This document shows, one piece after another, positions 14,935 to 18,343 of a stretch of DNA of 18,343 nucleotides. The position numbers and the translations under genes were made by a program. Source of the stretch: CAZVWV01 sp964631745 (GTDB lineage Bacteria > Bdellovibrionota_C > UBA2361 > JBGSMV01); contig CAZVWV010000077.1 of the NCBI GenBank assembly GCA_964631745.1, forward strand, positions 1 through 18,343, in the 5' to 3' direction. How positions within the stretch are numbered: position 1 is the first letter of the stretch; each line of letters starts with the position of its first letter. The notes below the pieces were generated by a model. The model worked only from the letters and a program-made list of their open reading frames with translations. It was not told where the DNA came from and searched no databases.

Positions 14935-15369
14935 ATGACCAACTATTATATCGACTCTAGTGTTCTCATCTCTCTATTGCTAAATGATATGCACGCCGAG
15001 AAAGCTCTAGAAATTTGGGAGCGTGCTACGTTAAAGATTAGCTCCCGTTTGCTGGCTATTGAAGCATGGGTTGTTTCGCACCGTTACGCTCTGCGCCTGC
15101 CTGAGCACTTTCGGCAAAGCTGGTTGATCGAGAGTCGGACCTGGCTTAAAAAGAGCCTGAGTGGCTTTTACCTGTATGAGATTAATTCCTCTGTCCAAGA
15201 GATTATAGAAGGCGAAGTGTCCCTGGGGAAATGTAGATCCTTGGATGCGATTCACTTAGCCACCTGTAAGATTCTACAAAGCGAGGCCGGCGATCTACAA
15301 CTTGTTACTTTCGACGAGAAGATGCGTAGCGCTGCCGAGGAAGTTGGAATCTCTTGCCTTGTATTGTAA
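14935..15369 (+). CDS. PIN-domain toxin (VapC family)
   Basis: The 144-residue protein has the PIN acidic set: Asp7 in YYIDSSVLISLL, Glu43 in LLAIEAWV, Asp104 in RSLDAIHLATC, and Asp127 in LVTFDEKMRSAAEEVG. PIN toxins of this type are magnesium-dependent ribonucleases that act on tRNA or rRNA. It follows its Phd/YefM antitoxin by 20 bases in the same operon. The ribosome binding site is weak, which would keep the toxin below the antitoxin. The next gene starts within 30 bases, so read-through into it is possible. Confidence 0.87.
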   Translation: MTNYYIDSSVLISLLLNDMHAEKALEIWERATLKISSRLLAIEAWVVSHRYALRLPEHFRQSWLIESRTWLKKSLSGFYLYEINSSVQEIIEGEVSLGKCRSLDAIHLATCKILQSEAGDLQLVTFDEKMRSAAEEVGISCLVL

Positions 15370-15395
15370 GGTAGACTCATCTCTTTGTGGACAGC

Positions 15396-17099
15396 ATGGA
15401 TACGCTCGCCAAAACCCGCAGAATATTGCTAATAACCCAGCTGACTATATTTGGGTGCGCCGTAATTGTTTACTTGAATTCACTGGGCAACCAGTTTGCG
15501 CTTGATGATCATATTCATATCGTCACCTCTCCAAAGATTAGATCGCTAGAGCAGGCCTTTTCGGCCTTTTGGTCAGGAATGTTTCCAGGGAATCTTTACC
15601 GGCCATTGGTAGTGCTGAGTTACGCGGGTACGTACGCCTTATTCGGTCTAAATCCCCTGCCCTACCATCTTACAAATATTTTATTACACGCGCTAAATTC
15701 TGTGCTGGTCTTTCGGCTGCTCTTTCTTTTTTCAAACTTACGAGTAGCCGCATTGGTAGCCCTTTTTTTTGCGATTGTGCCCTCGGGCACAGAGGTCGTA
15801 GCAAATATAAGCGGACGTTCCGAGCTTTTATCCGCCTTTTTTCTCTTAAACACACTGGTGCTCGCGACTGGCGAGGGCTTATGGAGTACTGGAAAGCTAA
15901 ACACGCAGCGAGCCCTTTCTATCTTTGCCTCGTTTTTGTGCGCGCTGTTTAGTAAAGAGAGTGCCGTTGTCGCTCCGCTTCTGTTTCTGATCTGCATCAG
16001 CGCTAGAAGATTTAGCTGGATTGACCGTCGCGCCATAATCACGCTCTTGGCGATCTTTGGCTCGGCCTTGGTTATCTATTTGACTTTAAGAGCTAATGCG
16101 TTAGGCGGATTGTTTGGACAGGGTATTCACATTGATTTCCTAGATAACCCCCTAATTGCCCTACCCTGGAACGAGCGCCTCTTAGGCACATTCTCTCTTC
16201 TGGGCCGCTACCTGATCTTGCCGCTAAGTGTCGACCCATTAAGCGCCGACTATTCATTTGCGTTTATGCAGCCGACCCTGCTTTCGGATTGGCGTGCATA
16301 TTTCGAGCTATTCCTGGCGCTGATTATTGCGGTAGCGGCCTTCACCAAGAGAACTACCCCCGCCATACTTTGGTTTGCGAGCGCCTGGTTTCTGGGCGCG
16401 TTCTTGGTCACTTCAAATATATTCTTTCCAATAGGTACAATCTTTGCCGAGCGCTTGGCGTATCTACCAAACATCGGAGCCATCCTGATTATGATTTGGG
16501 GACTGGATCGCTTAAAGGCCGCGCCCGCGTTGGAGATCTTTACATTTTTAATTATCAGTGTGCGGGCGATAACGCTTACATCTATTCGAAACCAAGAATG
16601 GCGTGACGATGAGCGGCTCTATACGAAACAGATTCAAGTTTCGCCCCAAAGCGCAAAGACTCAGCTTAATTACGGAGTAGTCCTGCGAGAAAAAGGGGAT
16701 CAGGAAGGAGCAGAGAGAAGATTTCGTGCCGCCCTAGAAATTTATCCGCAGTTTGCAGACGCTTATTTTAATTTAGGGTTAACCAGCGCGCTAAAAGGGG
16801 ACGAGAAAGCTGGTGCCGAGTTTTTGAAAAAAGCCATCGAGCTAAACCCCGCGCATATTCCGGCCATAGATACTTTGGGACGGTATTATCTGCGCGACGG
16901 AGAATTTGTGAACGCCAAGCAACAATTCGAAAGGGCGCTAAAACTTGACCCGCAGTATTTTAGCGCAAGGATTGGGCTCCTGGCTGCGTTGGTTAATTTG
17001 AAGGAGACGGCGGAAGCCCGTGCATTGTATGAGGCGCTCGTGAAGATTGATCCTGAAAATATCGAGCTTGTGCCGTTTAGGAAGATTTTTGGTTTCTGA
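15396..17099 (+). CDS. TMTC-like membrane GT-C glycosyltransferase with C-terminal TPRs
   Basis: About 567 residues long. The N-terminal three quarters is a multi-span membrane region with about ten apolar segments. After the first span comes GNQFALDDHIHI, with an acidic pair (Asp37-Asp38) placed like the catalytic motif of GT-C enzymes. The block NLYRPLVVLSYAGTYALFG followed by LNPLPYHLTNILLHALNS matches the TMTC/DUF1736-type proteins. From about residue 420, four TPR-like units follow (for example NYGVVLREKGDQEGAERRF and DTLGRYYLRDGEFVNAKQQF). Related proteins transfer mannose or other sugars from lipid donors; the acceptor here is unknown. ATG 15396 is taken as the start; an in-frame GTG at 15387 is equally possible. 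The gene lies just after the toxin gene. Confidence 0.8.
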   Translation: MDTLAKTRRILLITQLTIFGCAVIVYLNSLGNQFALDDHIHIVTSPKIRSLEQAFSAFWSGMFPGNLYRPLVVLSYAGTYALFGLNPLPYHLTNILLHALNSVLVFRLLFLFSNLRVAALVALFFAIVPSGTEVVANISGRSELLSAFFLLNTLVLATGEGLWSTGKLNTQRALSIFASFLCALFSKESAVVAPLLFLICISARRFSWIDRRAIITLLAIFGSALVIYLTLRANALGGLFGQGIHIDFLDNPLIALPWNERLLGTFSLLGRYLILPLSVDPLSADYSFAFMQPTLLSDWRAYFELFLALIIAVAAFTKRTTPAILWFASAWFLGAFLVTSNIFFPIGTIFAERLAYLPNIGAILIMIWGLDRLKAAPALEIFTFLIISVRAITLTSIRNQEWRDDERLYTKQIQVSPQSAKTQLNYGVVLREKGDQEGAERRFRAALEIYPQFADAYFNLGLTSALKGDEKAGAEFLKKAIELNPAHIPAIDTLGRYYLRDGEFVNAKQQFERALKLDPQYFSARIGLLAALVNLKETAEARALYEALVKIDPENIELVPFRKIFGF

Positions 17100-17125
17100 T
17101 TCATAGCCCCGGGCAATAGGAAAGT

Positions 17126-17197
17126 GCGGCGCAGAGCACGAAATATTACGGAGCGCCGGCCGGTGTCACGAAGCTAAATGTTTGGCCGATAGGCAGC
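17126..17197. repeat. Foldable repeat, copy A (left of the second toxin-antitoxin pair)
   Basis: This copy shares four blocks with 18197-18283: GCGGCGCAGAGCACG, ATATTACGGAGCGCCG, GGCCGGTGTCACGAAG and GGCCGATAGGCAGC. Two stems are conserved: CGGCGC (17127-17132) with GCGCCG (17153-17158), and CGGCC (17157-17161) with GGCCG (17184-17188). Copy A lacks the extra hairpin found in copy B. It lies 27 bases after the TPR gene and about 50 bases before the antitoxin promoter. I do not recognise it as a known riboswitch. Confidence 0.75.
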
Positions 17198-17245
17198 CAT
17201 GTTTGCAAAATGGGAATGACCGCGCAACGCAACATGCTAAAAAGG

Positions 17246-17283
17246 TTGACAAATTTCATTTGCTCATGCATGATCAATGCATG
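17246..17283 (+). promoter_or_regulatory. Promoter and operator of the second toxin-antitoxin pair, overlapping the start codon
   Basis: TTGACA (17246-17251, perfect -35), 17 bases, then CATGAT (17269-17274, four of six matches). CATGCAT (17265-17271) and ATGCATG (17277-17283) are exact inverted repeats around GATCA; the right arm contains the antitoxin ATG (17281-17283). The predicted transcript start is at the ATG itself, which suggests a leaderless message. No ribosome binding site is present. Confidence 0.6.
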
Positions 17284-17541
17284 GCTACGAAAACAATTAC
17301 CTTAGAGCTCGATGCCTATGAGGCCCTAAAACGTCGCAAGCGTTCGGAAAGAGATTCGTTCTCTGCTGTGGTTAGACGTGCCAAATGGGACGATGACCCC
17401 ATGAGCGCGGGAGAAATTGTGAAATATTTTTCTCAGCTTGCCGCAGAAGGTGATTTGCCCTCCTTGGAGGCGATGGACCAACTTGCGCAGATTCAGAAAC
17501 GCACGAAAACTTCAACCAGCAAATGGCCGAAAAATTTTTAG
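17281..17541 (+). CDS. VapB-type antitoxin (ribbon-helix-helix, DUF217-like)
   Basis: The 86-residue protein begins MATKTITLELDAYEALKRRK, followed by SERDSFSAVVRRA. This resembles the DUF217-like VapB antitoxins, which have a basic strand and two helices for DNA binding. The rest, with two helical stretches (MSAGEIVKYFSQLAAEG and SLEAMDQLAQIQKR), should bind and inhibit the PIN toxin. ATG 17281 is chosen because it starts the family motif; an upstream in-frame ATG at 17182 would run through the promoter and operator. It overlaps the toxin gene by 19 bases. Confidence 0.82.
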   Translation: MATKTITLELDAYEALKRRKRSERDSFSAVVRRAKWDDDPMSAGEIVKYFSQLAAEGDLPSLEAMDQLAQIQKRTKTSTSKWPKNF

Positions 17542-17921
17542 CTGATACTACTTTCATTATCGATTTTATCCGGGAGCAGAAAAGAGGAGTCACGGGCGAT
17601 GCCACCGACTTTCTCATTAAGAACTCCAAAGCCACGATCTTTTTGAGCATCGTCAGTCTTGGAGAGTTGGAGGAAGGGTTCCAAGTTAATAATATTAAGA
17701 ATGTAGATGTCTTAACGAAACCGTTTCCTCTTCTATATCTATCAAAGAATACCGCCAAAGTCTTTGGCTCACACAGCGCCATACTTAGAGCAAAAGGGCA
17801 AATGATCGGCGACAACGATCTCTGGATCGCTTCCGTCGCGCTAGAGCATGAAATGCCAATACTAACTGCAAATGTGAAGCACTTTTCTCGGGTTGGTAAT
17901 TTGAAGGTGATTAAGTATTGA
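17523..17921 (+). CDS. PIN-domain toxin (VapC / FitB-like)
   Basis: The 132-residue protein has the PIN active site: Asp8 in FLADTTFIIDFI, Glu48 in SLGELEEGF, and Asp97 and Asp99 in IGDNDLWIASVALEH. The end motif MPILTANVKHFSRV is typical of VapC toxins that cut tRNA. The ATG lies inside the antitoxin gene (19-base overlap) with no ribosome binding site, so translation is probably coupled to that of the antitoxin. It pairs with the RHH antitoxin at 17281-17541. The whole pair is flanked by the foldable repeats at 17126 and 18197. Confidence 0.9.
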   Translation: MAEKFLADTTFIIDFIREQKRGVTGDATDFLIKNSKATIFLSIVSLGELEEGFQVNNIKNVDVLTKPFPLLYLSKNTAKVFGSHSAILRAKGQMIGDNDLWIASVALEHEMPILTANVKHFSRVGNLKVIKY

Positions 17922-18002
17922 TTTGGAGGATACAAACCGATATGAAAGCCACACTACGCATTGGGCTCTATTTGATATTTTTCTAATGAAGAGGTTATCT
18001 GT

Positions 18003-18034
18003 AAATGACCGAACTACTCATTAACCCCGGGTAA
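18003..18034. repeat. Diverged 32-base direct repeat, left copy
   Basis: The block runs from AAATGAC to CGGGTAA. It matches 18156-18187 at 25 of 32 positions with no gaps, and the two copies bracket the inverted ACGGAG-type pair at 18053-18122. Confidence 0.55.
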
Positions 18035-18052
18035 CGCCGGGTGGGAATTGGC

Positions 18053-18122
18053 CCACTCAGTGTATCTCAGTGGTGAAAATATTAAGAAGTTTTTACCACT
18101 GAGGACACGGAGTTACACGGAG
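18053..18122. repeat. Inverted pair of ACGGAG-family repeats
   Basis: The left arm read on the minus strand (18080-18053: TTTTCACCACTGAGATACAC and on) matches the right arm (18092-18122: TTTACCACTGAGGACACGG and on). The arms are 11 bases apart and could form a long imperfect hairpin. The units belong to the same loose family as 285-316. Confidence 0.6.
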
Positions 18123-18155
18123 GGGAAAACTACCCTGAGTTTATGAGCAATTACT

Positions 18156-18187
18156 AAATGACGTAGCTGCTCAAAAACCGCGGGTAA
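18156..18187. repeat. Diverged 32-base direct repeat, right copy
   Basis: This is the partner of 18003-18034, in the same orientation, with 7 substitutions. It ends 10 bases before foldable repeat copy B. Confidence 0.55.
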
Positions 18188-18196
18188 ATTACAGAC

Positions 18197-18283
18197 GCGG
18201 CGCAGAGCACGGATATTACGGAGCGCCGACGACTCGTCGGCCGGTGTCACGAAGAGGCACAAATTCTTAGGCCGATAGGCAGC
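18197..18283. repeat. Foldable repeat, copy B (right of the second toxin-antitoxin pair)
   Basis: This is a direct copy of 17126-17197 with an extra perfect hairpin (GCCGACGA, C, TCGTCGGC; 18225-18241) and a longer segment before the last block. The stems CGGCGC (18198-18203) with GCGCCG (18223-18228), and TCGGCC (18237-18242) with GGCCGA (18270-18275), are kept. Length changes fall in loops or in a whole stem, which fits selection for folding or repeated insertion of the same element. Confidence 0.75.
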
Positions 18284-18343
18284 AGCCAGTGCGAGCAGGT
18301 GGTGGCTACGCCCTAAACGATAATGCCACTATAACCACCGGCC

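Larger units (their letters stand above)
17922..18343. other. Non-coding repeat-rich right end
   Basis: No supported gene is seen. After GGAGG at 17933-17937, an ATG at 17942 opens a 14-residue signal-peptide-like frame (MKATLRIGLYLIFF) that stops at 17984-17986. Beyond it lie a 32-base direct repeat pair, an inverted ACGGAG-type pair and foldable repeat copy B, listed separately. The last 50 bases could be coding on the plus strand but are cut by the window edge. Confidence 0.5.

Noticed and set aside
15569..15952. 127-residue plus-strand frame inside the TPR membrane protein gene
   Set aside because: It overlaps a well-supported gene in another frame, and its composition fits a shifted reading of apolar codons.
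18197..18283. Possible cyclic di-GMP or other known riboswitch
   Set aside because: Some words (CACGAAG, GGCCGATAGGC) recall the GEMM pattern, but the ordered conserved core is missing and no gene follows in the window.
1..18343. CRISPR array, integrase, transposase or defence operon
   Set aside because: No regularly spaced identical repeats and no recombinase or defence-protein motifs were seen; the repeats are few and unevenly spaced.
18290..18343. Possible start of a coding region (GGGYALNDNATITTG)
   Set aside because: It is cut off by the window edge, has no start codon or binding site in view, and is too short to judge.

Overview
The window looks like a piece of a draft or metagenome-derived chromosome from a Gram-negative environmental bacterium. 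A run of ten N at 1715-1724 marks a scaffold join. The gene set is mostly core: tRNA modification, topoisomerase I, ribonuclease HI, pseudouridine synthase, glutamine synthetase and biotin carboxylase. It also has a membrane-anchored lytic transglycosylase and an exported c-type haem protein. A GT-C/TPR membrane protein and scattered ACGGAG-type repeats would suit a deltaproteobacterium-like or other environmental phylum, but I cannot fix the lineage from the sequence alone.

Layout. 1-413 is non-coding and repeat-bearing, with two copies of a short repeat module and several hairpins. A homocysteine S-methyltransferase-like gene (414-1358, minus) diverges from a biotin carboxylase gene (1457-3282, plus) that is broken by the scaffold gap. 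The carboxylase converges on an RluA-type pseudouridine synthase, and its terminator lies inside the end of that gene. The synthase is translationally coupled (TTGA overlap) to an unknown membrane-anchored protein with a clear sigma-70 promoter at 4754-4782. Ribonuclease HI follows on the plus strand. Next come a retropepsin-like protease and a lytic transglycosylase on the minus strand. Then comes an mnmG-topA operon (7116-11758) behind a clear promoter. An exported monohaem cytochrome-like protein, an orphan VapB-like antitoxin behind a perfect 13-bp inverted repeat, and a minus-strand glutamine synthetase complete the central part.

The right third is accessory. It holds a Phd/YefM-PIN toxin-antitoxin pair (14600-15369), a TMTC-like membrane GT-C/TPR protein (15396-17099), and an RHH-PIN toxin-antitoxin pair (17281-17921). 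The second pair is bracketed by two copies of a foldable repeat (17126-17197 and 18197-18283). The last 400 bases hold nested direct and inverted repeats and no convincing gene.

The most interesting pattern concerns the toxin-antitoxin loci. Both complete pairs have a near-consensus -35 box (TTGACA) and a palindromic operator that overlaps or abuts the -10. In both, the antitoxin ATG sits only 6-7 bases past the -10, which predicts leaderless antitoxin mRNAs. The first pair is also preceded by an undescribed 47-residue hydrophobic ORF with an excellent GGAGG ribosome binding site, ending 4 bases before the antitoxin. No known defence system, CRISPR array, rRNA or tRNA was found.
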